NCBI GenBank assembly: GCA_922989275.2
Contig: OV277871.1
Span: 63,943,848-64,007,847, forward strand
Length of the DNA: 64,000 bases
DNA from: Gari tellinella
Lineage: Eukaryota > Mollusca > Bivalvia > Cardiida > Psammobiidae
Direction of reading: 5' to 3'
The notes beneath the pieces were generated by a model. It made no database searches and was not told where the DNA came from. It was given only the letters and a program-made list of their open reading frames with translations. Position numbers and translations under genes: made by a program. Shown in pieces: positions 50,330 to 61,821 of this stretch (positions are counted from its first letter, which is position 1; each line of letters begins with the position of its first letter).

Positions 50330-53300
50330 AACAGTTGTGAAACAGTGACCAATTTCATAGGATCATATACATATCGCTTTTATTGTTAAAAATATTCATC
50401 GTTGCTCTCGTTTTACCCGCGTTGTGTCTAAATGCGGCTTATTTTATAACATTTCCGGGATACGTTGCATACCGTTTTGTTGATTCCAGTCGTATAACGT
50501 AACACTTAGCCGCGTTGTGCTATTTATATCATAATATCTACTTTCGGTTTATTTTATTTTCAAATCACCCGTTAAAGTCTGTTTTCAACATTTCAAAGAC
50601 CGGTAAGGCCCATTTGAATGGACAAGTATTATTATTAAACTCTGTTGTATTAACCTGTATTAATTTGCATATATGATATAGCTTTTTATTATTCAATAAA
50701 TAAAATTAATTGAAAAAATTGAATTAAATAATAAACTATGGATTAAATGCCTTTGAAAAACATAATTTGTTCATAAAACTCATTTTCAACAAACATTTTG
50801 TACCTGATTGTATTTTTGCAGCAAATTGGACAAGTATGGTTTAAACATTCGTTGATACATTACCTATACAATAATTAATCAGAAGAAATTAATTGAAGTA
50901 AAGTAATAATAGTAGCTCATTAATTTTATGGATAAGAAAGAAATAGTACGCTGTTTAAAGTACTTATTTTCAGTTGGAATTGTTTAATACAATAATCGAT
51001 TAAGCTTAAATACAAACGAAATATCACCACAGTGTGTAATCCGAGGTCTTGTATCGTTCGAGTTAGCTGTGTAATCTAGATCACACGAGAGGCGTAGACT
51101 CAAGTGAAATCTGGATTACACAACCAACGGGAACTGATACAAGATCCCAGATATACCTAAACTTTTTGGGACTAGATCTACATCTACATGTTCAATCGAA
51201 TAATTAAATATACGCATACATGTAGGCCCCTATATGTTAACAATTCTTCGTCCATGCAATCTTAAACTATTTATGGGAGTTCTGTGGCCACCAATAAATT
51301 ACGTCATTATTTATTTGATGACGTATTACTATGTGCTTGATTGAATTCGTTATTTAAGAAGTGGCGTTTGGCAAATAACCGTCATTAAAGTGTTTTAGAG
51401 TATGAGTTGAACTGTTTTAAGCGTTATCCTTTGAAGGAAAACATTAATAAAAGTTGGTTTTGTGGGTTATTCACGCTTAAAATGGAAATGAACTGTTTAA
51501 AGCTGATCACCGCTTAGTTTCAATATTTTTAAAAAATAGCATCGGAACCTGGAATTCCGAAACTTCACGCGCACGGCTTCTTTATATAAAAAGAGCGTAT
51601 ACAACTTATATTGCATAAAAACAGTGACGTCAACATTGTGTAGAATATACATCCATCTAATACGGACCATCTAATACGGAAAAAGGTTGTTGAGCCTGTA
51701 TTTGCTTGTTTTTAGAATAGATTATATATTAAATAATAAATAATATTAGTTACACGGCATTCCGGCAGGGTGTACGGGCTGGTATGACGGTTTTGGATTC
51801 CGTATTTCCTGAGCGCGAAGGAAATACGAATTCCAAAACCGTCATACAAGCCCGTACACCCTGCCGGAATGCCGTGTAACGAATTTATTTCCAGTCTAGA
51901 TCCAATACAAGAAAGACAACATGCACCATCTGACATAGTGTTGTTTACTTGATCCTAAATTGACACTTGAAATTGACAACAGTTCTCTGAAATCTCTCGC
52001 GCTAGAACAAAAAAGTCTATACAGTTAAACTTCGATGTTTGGAACTCGCATAAGTAGAATCTACTTGCATTTCTATAGATTAATGTCATAAACCCGCTTC
52101 TGTTGAACATTACCGTATATCAAGCTAAAAAGGTGGCATTTCCACCTTTTAAACTTTTAAATACCGATATGTTTGAGTGAACAGAATTCAAGATAGGCCC
52201 TAAGTTTAACTGTATCTAACATGATTACGTCATCAGATTGGAATGTGGGCATCTTATAAATGTTCATTACATGTAGGCTACCAAAATATTTCGAACGGAC
52301 AATTCTAGGACGACATTTATGTTTTATGAAACACTGTACATAACGATAATTTTTAACAAATGAACGGACATAATCAGGAGCGATCGAATGAATGCGTAGG
52401 TCAGTGGCTATGCATATCGAGTTAAGTCTATTTGGGTTGATTTCGATAAAAATATTGATCTAAATATGTCCTAATTATGTGTCAATTTCATTACAAACTA
52501 GTGACAAGTGCCATTTCATTTCCAGTCTTTTGTTTACCATGGTGACGACGCGGGTGGGGTAATCAGGGAAAACAAAGCAAGAAATTAGCATTTAATCGAT
52601 ATTTGAGTTACGCATAATGATAGATTCAATACAGTTTTTAATTGAGATTTCTTTTTATTTCTTAATAAACAATAAAAAAAGAGATTATTTACGCGAATCG
52701 ATCGAGGGTGAAACATCTATTAAGTCACGTGATCCGTACTACCCGGCAAAATCAATGAATACGGTCCGTACACAGTGGTCACATGTGCAGTTTTAGCCTA
52801 TCAGAGTCCAAGAATTTATGATGACTGGAAATAAATGTATTTACAATTTACACATATTGAACAAGATAATAGAGATCTGTTATATAAACCAATTTCAATT
52901 TGATCTACAATGAAACTTAAACACTCAAATGTGTTAAGTTTATGTCACACCTCAAATAAGTCATTGTTATATCATAAATGTTTTGACTATATGCTAAAAA
53001 GTGTTAAAACACCACCTTACAGTCTTTAAATACGGGGCGGCGACAATTGCCGAAGGGAGTCAAACGTCATGGTCACTTGTCACATGTTAGTTAGGGTCAA
53101 TATATTGTAGAAACTGCTGAGTGGACTCCAGGACGGTCACGTATGACAGGTTGTCTCTTAAAACAGACGGTCACTAAGGCAGATTCGACTGTATTTTAAT
53201 CATTTATAAAGGTCTGATTACATAACGGGGCTTCAAATTAATGCTCTAACTCTGTTTTCAAATAAACAACTTGACTGAGACATAAACATTTGTTCTAGAT

Positions 53301-53490
53301 ATACAATAATTGCAAAAACTATAAGTACCATTAATTTTGTCATTTCAGTGAATAAACCCGAAAATTAATCGCGATTTTAAATCGATGGTTGGTCACAAAC
53401 ATGTACAAATGGCCTGTGCAATTTGGATGTCCGACACCCAACACCAGCAAGTACAAGTAGCCAGATTATAAAAACAAATAACTCATTTCA
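50330..53490. other. Exon-free 3.2 kb stretch
   Basis: Up to about 50640 it resembles the R-a intron remnant seen at 5.5 kb. Beyond that it is AT-rich unique sequence with no EGF exon and no recognisable protein. It holds the palindrome at 51749. The segment at 53200-53300 again resembles the intron near 5.8 kb. About 2.5 kb therefore looks inserted. Confidence 0.55.
51749..51880. repeat. 132 bp near-perfect palindrome
   Basis: Arms of about 61 bp begin GTTACACGGCATTCCGGCAG and end with its exact complement. They differ at about 3 positions and enclose a ~9 bp loop around GAGCGCGAA. The GC content is well above the flanks. Confidence 0.85.
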
Positions 53491-53497
53491 AGCTTAC

Positions 53498-53617
53498 CAG
53501 TTTCACAGTTGACTCCATAAAAACCGGATGGACAAGTGCAATTATACGACCCTTGGTAATTGGTACAAGTTCCATCATTGTCGCATATTGTAGAATTCTC
53601 ACTGCACTCGTCTATAT
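53498..53617 (-). CDS. EGF exon 48, class a (diverged)
   Basis: 120 bp: [33 protein letters not shown]. The N-terminal half is a-like and the PSGF text is b/c-like. Confidence 0.88.
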
Positions 53618-53958
53618 CTAAAATGTATGAATTATATCGGATAAACTCATTAACGTATTTCTTTTACAGACCATTGAAAAATACCAATATATACTCAAAC
53701 GCAAACGAAACTGTGCATGTTTTAAGATAGGATAACTATAGTAATATCGGTCATAGGCATTTTGTACCATGTAAAGCACGCATATCTCGTAGTCGAATAA
53801 TGTACACATCGGGTCGGTATCAGCCTAAGATTTGTGCATGGTTTTCCCATGCAGAAGCTTGGCAAATGTGAAATCGGTCAAATAACCTCTCATTCCTTTC
53901 TGTCAACTCTTAGGAGTAAGAAAAACACACAGCAACCACTTTACAAAGAGAACTTGCT

Positions 53959-55314
53959 TTGCCAAGAATATTGCAGCGTCTACGAATAGAGGCGTTGATA
54001 ATGCTCAATAGGGGTACGTCTATTGATAATGTTGCGCGGGCTATTAAATATCAGTTGTCTTCGTGCAAGATTCCACCAACAGGCGTAGTTACAGATCGGT
54101 CTCAAAGCGGCATTCCTTGCGTTACTAACACCATATTAGACGTCACTTGGAACAGCCGCACACACGACGTCGGTTTCAAACGGCTATCGCTACAGCAAGA
54201 CAGTGTTGTTTTAGCAGTTCTGAGGCGTCGTCGGCATTGTGCGCGGTCCATAAGGTCGAAACGGCCTTACTTGGAAGTATATTTACGCGACGTCATCGCG
54301 ATGCTTGTCTGAACTGGGCACGACAACATTACCGTTGACAAATTCGTCAATGGAATGAAACTGTTTTCTTTGCCGAATCCAGTTTCAGCCTCAGTCATCA
54401 TGATGGTAGAGTGCGGTTGTTTAGAAGGAGAGTCGTACATAGAGGATCTTACATGAGTGCTCATTAATTATCATTTTTAATAAACGAGTTGACTAAAACA
54501 ATATGACGCGAGCCTTGGCGAGCGTTATATTTGTTTTAGTCAACGAGTTTATTAAGAATGATAAATAATGAGCACGAATGTTAGATCCTATTTATCACAT
54601 AAACACTTTAAAACCCTTTTAAGTGAACTGAATCCGTAGTTTTTTGTCTCTCCGCCATATGTATTTTCCGCCAAAACTTGACGTTGTTTACAGTAACGCC
54701 ATGGCAAATGATGTCATTTGACGTCCAGCGCCATGCAGCGCTCGTAGACGAACAGGTAGGGTCGGAGCCCAAATATTGATATTTCACTATAGTTTATTGA
54801 ATGGCTTTATAACACTCCCAGAGTCGGTTTTATGTGATAAAATTTACTAACGCATGCGATGTTTGGGGGAAACCTGGTTTGGCTGAGGAAACGTGGTTGA
54901 TTTGGTGAGATAAAGAGGAAGAGAAAACCCGACCTAAATTGTGAATCTCAATGCTGTTAGCTACATTCATCAAGTGTTCAGACCTGAAACAGCTCCATTT
55001 ACCCACTTTGATGGATAACAATGCGCGTTCACATATGCTCTCGTCACGCGGCAATATCTGTGTGCAAATGGCGTTAAAGTTTGCCTTAGCCTGCCATTTC
55101 CCCATCCCTAAATCCAATTGAGCAAATCTGGGATCTTTTCGGTAGCAGGGTATGGTCACGGTATGGAAACAACAATTTGCATGAGCTACAGAATGCTCTC
55201 CATATCGAATGGAATACAATTCTTCCACACGTCGTACAACATTACGTCAATTCTGAGAGACGTTGTATTATACAGGTAATACGCCCAAACGAAGGTCATT
55301 CCCGATATAAATGA
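53959..55314 (+). pseudogene. Tc1-like transposase pseudogene
   Basis: The family's MPR start is now TTG-PRILQRLRIEAL, then RSQSGIP and, frameshifted, TRRRFQTAIATARQ. RRHRDACLNWARQHYR is followed by a stop and FFAESSFSLSHHDGRVRLF, where the family has TDESRF; the first catalytic Asp is Ala. A palindrome interrupts at 54443. Then NLNAVSYIHQVFRPETAPF, DNNARSH (second catalytic Asp), SLNPIEQIWDLFGSRV (catalytic Glu) and the typical GHSRY ending appear in shifting frames. Dead, but nearly full length. Confidence 0.8.
54443..54589. mobile_element. 147 bp palindromic insertion in transposase
   Basis: Arms run from AGGATCTTACATGAGTGCTC to GAGCACGAATGTTAGATCCT, with GACTAAAACAAATAT-type text near the centre. 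They are imperfect inverted copies. It interrupts the conserved transposase reading near VVHRGSY. Confidence 0.7.
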
Positions 55315-55634
55315 AATAATCAGAGTAAAACCATTAAAATAATCTTTAACCTCAATTTTATTCACAAAAGCACCGATTTCACAATTTGAGATTTTTTTAA
55401 TTTGACCCCTATCACACTAAAACGATTAACACGCTTTTTTCCACAAGCTATTTTCAAAACATGTCCTCTGAAATATAGGCAAAAAGCTAAAATTTGGTAT
55501 CAAACACGATATACTTTCATTTATGAATGTCTGCAAAAATACGTTAATACCCCATGCACAGTTTCTTTTGCGTTTGAGTATATGAATAGTGTAATCGCCG
55601 CTCATATTTCTGGTAAATAAAACTTTAACGTTAA

Positions 55635-55868
55635 CTCTTTCAACCCTAAATATCTCTTGTGGGTATTTATACTCCTTTTGGACTCTTCCGATGCAGGTAT
55701 TTTGAACCAGTCTACCGTTACATTTTTGGTATGACAACAAAAAACAATAAAAATATCAAACAGTGCAGACCCGAATCAGAGGGCTCCTACAGGAGCCCTC
55801 TGATCAGTGTCTACACTGTTTGCATATGTAATCAGTAATCTCTACAGAGGGCTGTAGGATTGAAAGGG
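55635..55868. mobile_element. 234 bp MITE flanked by TTAA
   Basis: CTCTTTCAACCCTA and TAGGATTGAAAGGG are inverted ends flanked by TTAA on both sides. The empty site is visible in sister introns as ACGGTAAACAACATCC. It carries a central hairpin (55757-55822) with a perfect ATCAGAGGGCTCCT stem. TTAA targets are typical of piggyBac. Confidence 0.75.
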
Positions 55869-56274
55869 TTAAACAACATCCAAGTGGCATATCAAACGTG
55901 GCGCTACTAAATTTCTATTTATAGAAAACGTGAATTCTTTTGATTAGCAGACGCAAAACAAAATGCATAAACAATTGTCTGATGGGTCAGTTTATTTCGT
56001 GAAGAAGTCTAAACTGACTTAAAATAAATAGTTTTTCTAGGAATGAATTCAACAGGAATGTACTAACAAACGCTTTTCTGTATTCCTCAATTAATTGGAA
56101 GGGAAAAACAGGGGGACCCAAAAACATTTTCTAAAAAAACTGTGAATAAACTAGGTACAGAGCGTTTGTTTGAATCAAAACTGACTAAAAATGACTATCG
56201 TTGAAATCTAAGCAGCTGATACAAACAGGGATATTACACAACATTAAATCGTTTCACAATCAATTCAACCTTAC

Positions 56275-56394
56275 CAATTCCACAATTACTCCCACGAAAC
56301 CCAGATGGGCAAGTGCAATTATACGTCCCTGGGTAATTGTTACAAGTTCCATCATTCATGCAGATTGTAGAATTCTCACTGCACTCGTCTATAT
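56275..56394 (-). CDS. EGF exon 49, class b
   Basis: 120 bp: [21 protein letters not shown]. Confidence 0.88.
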
Positions 56395-56616
56395 CTGAAA
56401 TTTATCAATTATATCGGATATCTTATCAGCGTGTCTCTTTTAAAGAACATTTGAAATATGCAAATACATGTATTAACAGGGTATTCGACCGCTCGTCTTT
56501 TGGGTAAGTAATACTTTTACGGTAACCAACATCCAAGTCGATTATAAAATAAGGCGTTAAATCGCAACCTCTTGCCTCTTTGTTATTTATTGCGAAGTTA
56601 ACACGATAATATTATA

Positions 56617-57126
56617 TACTACTCAAAGTTTGATAAGTTCCAAGGGTATAACCTCCATAGGTCCCAATGCATTGAGCCTATCACTTTCTCACCCAACTTT
56701 CAACATTTTTGTCCGATCCCTTTTAATTTTGGAGACGTTTTGGCCAAAGGTTTACTTTACAGATTTTAATATTCGTTTTCTGAGAGTTAACAAAAAAATC
56801 ATTGTGTGAACATTTAAAGTTAAAACATTGGTTTAACCAACGAATAACATCTCTAAGAGCATTACAATGTAGAATTCAAATGGATTAAAAAATTTGGTGA
56901 ATTCTAAGAAATTTCACATTTTGATAATTTCCTCGGGTTTTGCCAACAAGACGTAGACAATTGTAATAAATATCAGAAACCGTTAAGTAAACACTTGACA
57001 ACACTTTCAATAAATTTGGAAGGAATCTAACAAAAATTTTGGATTTATGCGGTGCGATGGTGATAGGTGCAATGCCTTTGAACCTATGGAGGTTTTAACT
57101 TGGTGCTTAGCAAACTTTGAGTAGTA
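56617..57126. mobile_element. 510 bp MITE flanked by TA
   Basis: TACTACTCAAAGTTTG at the left and CAAACTTTGAGTAGTA at the right are inverted, with subterminal ACCTCCATAGG/CCTATGGAGGT also inverted. TA on both sides fits the Tc1/mariner superfamily. No coding capacity. Confidence 0.8.
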
Positions 57127-57658
57127 TATCTTTATTAACAGACACCAAATATAATGCATAAACAATTGTTTGATGGGTCAGATTGGTTTCATGAAGAAGT
57201 GTCAATCGATTAACGAGCTTATGATTTGCGAAGATAATATGCAGCATAAATTCAGCAGGTATGTACGAACAAATGCCACTCTGTATTCTCGAATTCGTTG
57301 GTAGGGACAAAAAAGGAAACCCAGACACAGTTGTCAAAGTCATTTGAACAATAGCGTTTGGTTTGAGTCAAAACTACACTCAACTGCTTTAAAATGCAAC
57401 GTTTCAAACCCTTTTTTTAACGTGTTCCTGACATTTTTCAACCAAATATCATTTGCACGAGAATCAATTTGTTCTTTATGTCAGTGTGTTCAGAAATCAT
57501 TCAAGCGAAAGGTGTTTCTGACACTATTGGTAAAATTCAATTAATTCCATATGCACATTTTTCCACGTGGTACTCCGAAATACTTTACACCGTATGGACT
57601 TTAATATGACTCACGAGTATTAAAAAACACAGCATGTTAAAAATCGTCTGTTTTGTCC

Positions 57659-58323
57659 ATGCCACGTCTTTTTGAAATTGACCTTTATCGGGCAATTGGC
57701 ATGCTGATGGCTTGCATGTCAGCGCGCGCCATATCAATGGCATTAACTTGCAATGTGCCGACATTTACGAGACTTCGTCAACGATGGCAAGCTACTGGCG
57801 AAGTTCGTGATCATCACCGATGAGGCAGACTAGAAGCAACGTAAGGTCGTCAGGACGTCAATATCAGAACGTCACATCTGAGAAATCAATATACAACAGC
57901 CACAGAAACTGCATGGCAGATATGTGTAACTCATGGACAAGTTTCCCGTTAACTGTATCGCTTTTTCATAATATGATTAAGAAATGTTTATTTACGAACA
58001 ATTGTGACATTCCTGCTGTTTTACTGATTACACTATTTTGGCTGGCGCTCAACTTAATATTCCGACACATTTACTGCATAAACAAGCTTAATTGCGCTTT
58101 TGGGGAGACCTTTACGTCAACGTCAACCATACCTGCCACAGTGCAGACTCTCATACGAGCCCTCAAGTAAGAGTGGATAAACCTATCACAACCAGTTATT
58201 ACCCGCATCATTCATTCAATGTGTCGCAGATGTCAGGCCTCTAATGCTGCACTTGGCGGATATACACGGTACTTGTATGAACAATTTCAGTTTGTGGGTG
58301 TACGTCACCGAGTGATAAAATAA
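57659..58323 (+). pseudogene. Tc1-like transposase pseudogene, internally deleted
   Basis: Starts MPRLFEIDLYRAIGMLMACM, then FTRLRQRWQATGEVRD, two stops, TSHLRNQYTTATETAWQ and THGQVSR before another stop. The C-terminal TVQTLIRALK, stop, EWINLSQ, MCRRCQASNAALGGYTRY follows after only about 150 bp of unrelated text. The DDE core is gone. Confidence 0.8.
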
Positions 58324-58568
58324 GAGTGTTTGGATTGTTGGATTGTAATGGAATTTGGAGTCATTTCGCAAAATACATGGATATACATTATGCTAAAATT
58401 GCATTGCTATCATTTGTCAATACAATATATTGCCATACTTTTCCCTGCTGTTGAGTTTTTAAAGCGGTCGAGTTTGCATGTAATAATTACTGTCGTTGAA
58501 ATTTTAGCAACTCATACCAATAGGCATATTATACAACATTAACACATTCAAAAAGAATTCAAGCATAC

Positions 58569-58688
58569 CAATTCCACAATTATTCCCACTAAACCCGGAT
58601 GGGCAAGTACAATTATACGACCCTGGGTAATTGTAACAAGTTCCATCATTCTCGCAGATTGTAGAATTCTCACTGCATTCGTCTATAT
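58569..58688 (-). CDS. EGF exon 50, diverged D-type
   Basis: 120 bp: [30 protein letters not shown]. The donor is GTATGC, unlike the GTAAG of nearly all D exons. Confidence 0.88.
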
Positions 58689-58699
58689 CTGAAATTTAT

Positions 58700-59940
58700 C
58701 AAATATATCGGATAACTTATCAGCGTATGACTTTTAGAGACCATTTTGAATGTGGCAAAATATAAAAATTACAGTACTTTTTAATTTGATTCTTGGGGTT
58801 GATCTCCTTTTAGTGTCTGTTTTCTGAATTATATCATTAAATTAGTGTTTTTCATTATACCGAAAGAGTGCGTTAAAAAATATGTTTTTACAAAAAGTTT
58901 CAGGAATGAACATAATTTGAAAGCTATAGAGATTTTGGAACATGTATGTTAATAAGTGACATGTATGCAGTTGAATTAACGCTCGCTAAAACAGATAGAT
59001 GGATGTGTGCGTTGGGTATTACGGCACTGCCACACGGAATAGGTCATACATCGCCGAAGAATGATGAGGGATAATGAAGTGATATTATGATGATTTCAGG
59101 CAGATGAATTCGGCAAATCTCATTCATTGCAAAGCAACACATGAAATCAAACCACCGACCTGTCTTCTTTTAATTTCTTGGCAGAGAGGATAATCTATGT
59201 CAAATAAACAGAAACATGACAATTAAGCCTTAGAACGAGGCAAGGTAGGAAGGCCTCTGGGGCATTGCTCTCAGCTACCTTAGGACAATGATAAGAAACA
59301 GATACTTAAATGTATTTAATATTATTGTGTGTCTATATTTGGCAGAAATATGTACAGTTACTGAATAAATGATAACAGCAGGCGTCAGTTTTGTTCAAAC
59401 ATGTAGGTTTATATATATTTAACACTTTCATTATCAATGACGTCATTAAGCACATTTTCAAACAGTTGTGGTCCTGATAAGACGCGATGTAACTCGGCGT
59501 CTGATCAGAATCAAAACTGTTTGCCACTTGTATTGAAACAACGTCAGTTATACTGTTTAAAGCTAACGTTGAATCAATGTTGCAAACAAATAAACTGAAG
59601 CACACGACAATGAAACGGTGAAGCGGTCAAAAAGTCAAGATTAATTTTCTACCGTTGTTTAAAAGATATTATACCACGTTTGAGAATATTTGGCCCTTTT
59701 CAGTGCACTTTCACAGCTAAAAACTGGTTTAAAATTGCGAAAAAACTGCAATATACTGATAAAAAATGCACTGCTAAAACACTGTAATTTAATTGCCTTT
59801 CATCCGAAGGGTATGCACCTTCAATACCAATGTACCGGTATTTTTATTTTGTAAACAGTGTGGACTCGAATAAAAGGATATATCAAATTCTTAGACTGAG
59901 TTTAATCACTTATAAAGTCCAATCCATGCTGATATTTGCT
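58700..59940. other. Intron, largely unique
   Basis: No exon is seen. From about 58760 it no longer matches the array introns. A hairpin of the recurring family lies at 59459-59523. Short open frames here have no domain signature. Confidence 0.6.
59459..59523. repeat. Hairpin of recurring GATCAGACGCCG family
   Basis: CAAACAG and CTGTTTG bound a stem with CTGATAAGACGC and GGCGTCTGATCAG around ATGTAACTC. One copy of a set that also lies at 55757 and 62731. Confidence 0.65.
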
Positions 59941-59950
59941 ACACTCTTAC

Positions 59951-60070
59951 CATGTTGGCAGTTACGTCCCCTGAACCCGGGTGGACAAATACAGTTATAT
60001 GATCCACGAATATTTTCGCAAGTTCCGCCATTCTCGCATATTGAAGAGTTCCTTGTGCATTCATTGATAT
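59951..60070 (-). CDS. EGF exon 51, diverged D-type
   Basis: 120 bp: DINECTRNSSIC, ENGGTCENIRGSYNC, PPGFRGRNCQH. The cysteine spacing matches the array, but much of the rest differs. NSS is a sequon. It has not taken part in the recent amplification. Confidence 0.87.
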
Positions 60071-60074
60071 CTGG

Positions 60075-61700
60075 AATCGATGTTTCAAACAATGTAGAAT
60101 ATAAGAATCCACCATGAGTAATGATGTAGAACAGGAAGTTACCCGCCCCCACCCCGAGGGTCAGCAAATTCATGCAGGGAAGAGGCTTGCCGAGTCCCTG
60201 AGTGAATTCGCTGATAAGAGGGGTCTTATCCTGCATCAACAAAACGAATGGTTGATATTTGCTCTCCCATTTAAATCATTAAAGCATGATACAAATAACC
60301 AACAAAAATGCAGCTTGTGTGCCCTATTTCCGTGAAAACATGACCTTGTTTACAGTCACGCAATCACAAATGACGTCATTTAGTTACCCTCCTCATGCAG
60401 TACTTGTGGTAAAGCAGGACTAATATTTGACGTCTCGGCTATAGGGGATAGAGGGATTCCCTATGGGACAAATTATTTCCCCTTTATGATGAATCAGGTA
60501 CTTAGCTGCAGCTAAGATTTGAATAAACAGTTTTCATACATGCTTTATTAAATAGCAATCAGTGCAACTCTCCTACAGTCAATTAACCCTTTCCTTATTT
60601 CTAGTTTGGAAATAGGTGATTACTTAAAGCAGGTTGGAAGTAAAGCGGAATGCGCCTGATGGCGTATTCTACTTTACTTTCAGTCAGCTTAAAGCCAACA
60701 CTTGCTAAAATAGGAAACTGTTCCTTATGATAGATGTACACTTTCATTATTGTGTAAACTGGAACTACTTTCTTCAGCGGAGGAATAAACTGAATTTGCT
60801 TTAAGTCGCTTCTATGAGGAAAGGGCTTATATTGCATACAGTCAGACAACCTTAAATCTAACTTTGAAACATGGATACTGAAGCAGGCGACAATAAAGCA
60901 ATGAAGGGGTAACACTCTCCCGAATAATTTGATCATTAAATGGTTACACGTGTGACTGTTTGAACTATTGCTAAAAGCAAAGTTAACGTAAGACATAAAG
61001 CTTAACTCTCATATTGCCCTAGCTGTAGGAGTTTCCTATTCTATCTTCATCTTGTTTCAAGCTTTTACTTGCGAATGATTCTATATGTGTATCTATTTAA
61101 GCGGAGTTTTTGGAAAATATTTCTAATTGATTAAACATGACTAATAGATCATTAATGTAGTTTCTAACAGAAGGAAGACAGAAACCATTTAATATCAATT
61201 TAAAAATTAGTCAACATGTAACCACTGCGGTCTCACACATAATGTAGTCAGCTACAAGTTTATTATTTTAAATAAACTTACGTGGCCCGTCTTACGAAAC
61301 GACGTTCGACAAAATTTATGATGTCGTAAGTCAATTTATAAAATCCTCAAATATAATATACTTGTCCATCTAATCCTGTCTTGTGACATCTCTTTGGCAT
61401 CGTCTTGAAAATACCAAAGAGATGTCAAACCCGGCGTCAGATCAAGCTCCAACCTGTTTGCCACTCAGATTAAAAAGATAGACATTTCTTACAGTATTGT
61501 TTAATAGTTAAGTGCATTGCGTTTGCGTTTAAACGGGAAATAATAATGTCTTCTCTACTGTACATTACGCACAAGAGTTACAGCTATCCGTATCAGCTGG
61601 CTGTTCAGAAATGATCGAGTATAACATGACCATCCTATTAAAAGTTTTAGAATGTTCCAATCTAAAATTAACTCGGCCAAGTCAGAAGAAAACACTAATA
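60075..61700. other. Intron, unique with small repeats
   Basis: No exon is recognised. An imperfect 19 bp-arm hairpin lies at 60638-60679 (AAGTAAAGCGGAATGCGCC). A GGCGTCAGATCAAG word near 61433 with TGTTTGCCACTCAG resembles half of the hairpin family. Confidence 0.5.
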
Positions 61701-61707
61701 AACTTAC

Positions 61708-61821
61708 CTAAATTACAGAGAATGCCAGTGAAAGTAGGAGGACATATACATTCGAAACTGCCATTAGTGTTCTTGCAAGTTGCTCCATTCTGGCACAGGT
61801 TCTGCTGGCACTCGTCGTCAT
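61708..61821 (-). CDS. EGF exon 52, hEGF/cbEGF type
   Basis: 114 bp, 38 codons: DDDECQQNLCQNGATC, KNTNGSFECIC, FTGILCNL. Two residues shorter than D exons because of the tighter C1-C2 loop (QQNL). Donor GTAAG, acceptor ATCTAG, phase 1-1. Its CKNTNGSFECIC fits the hydroxylation motif. Confidence 0.88.
   Translation of the reverse strand: MTTSASRTCARMEQLARTLMAVSNVYVLLLSLAFSVI

Noticed and set aside
54830..55228. 132-codon minus-strand frame
   Set aside because: Antisense of the Tc1 transposase remnant, whose motifs (DNNARSH, NPIEQIWD) read on the plus strand.
60601..60996. 131-codon minus-strand frame as a host gene
   Set aside because: No recognisable domain, and it overlaps the hairpin at 60638, so it is likely intronic repeat sequence.
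2264..61821. Naming the gene as Notch, fibrillin or SVEP1
   Set aside because: Only EGF domains are in the window; no LNR, TB, CCP, VWA, membrane or signal segment is present to decide.
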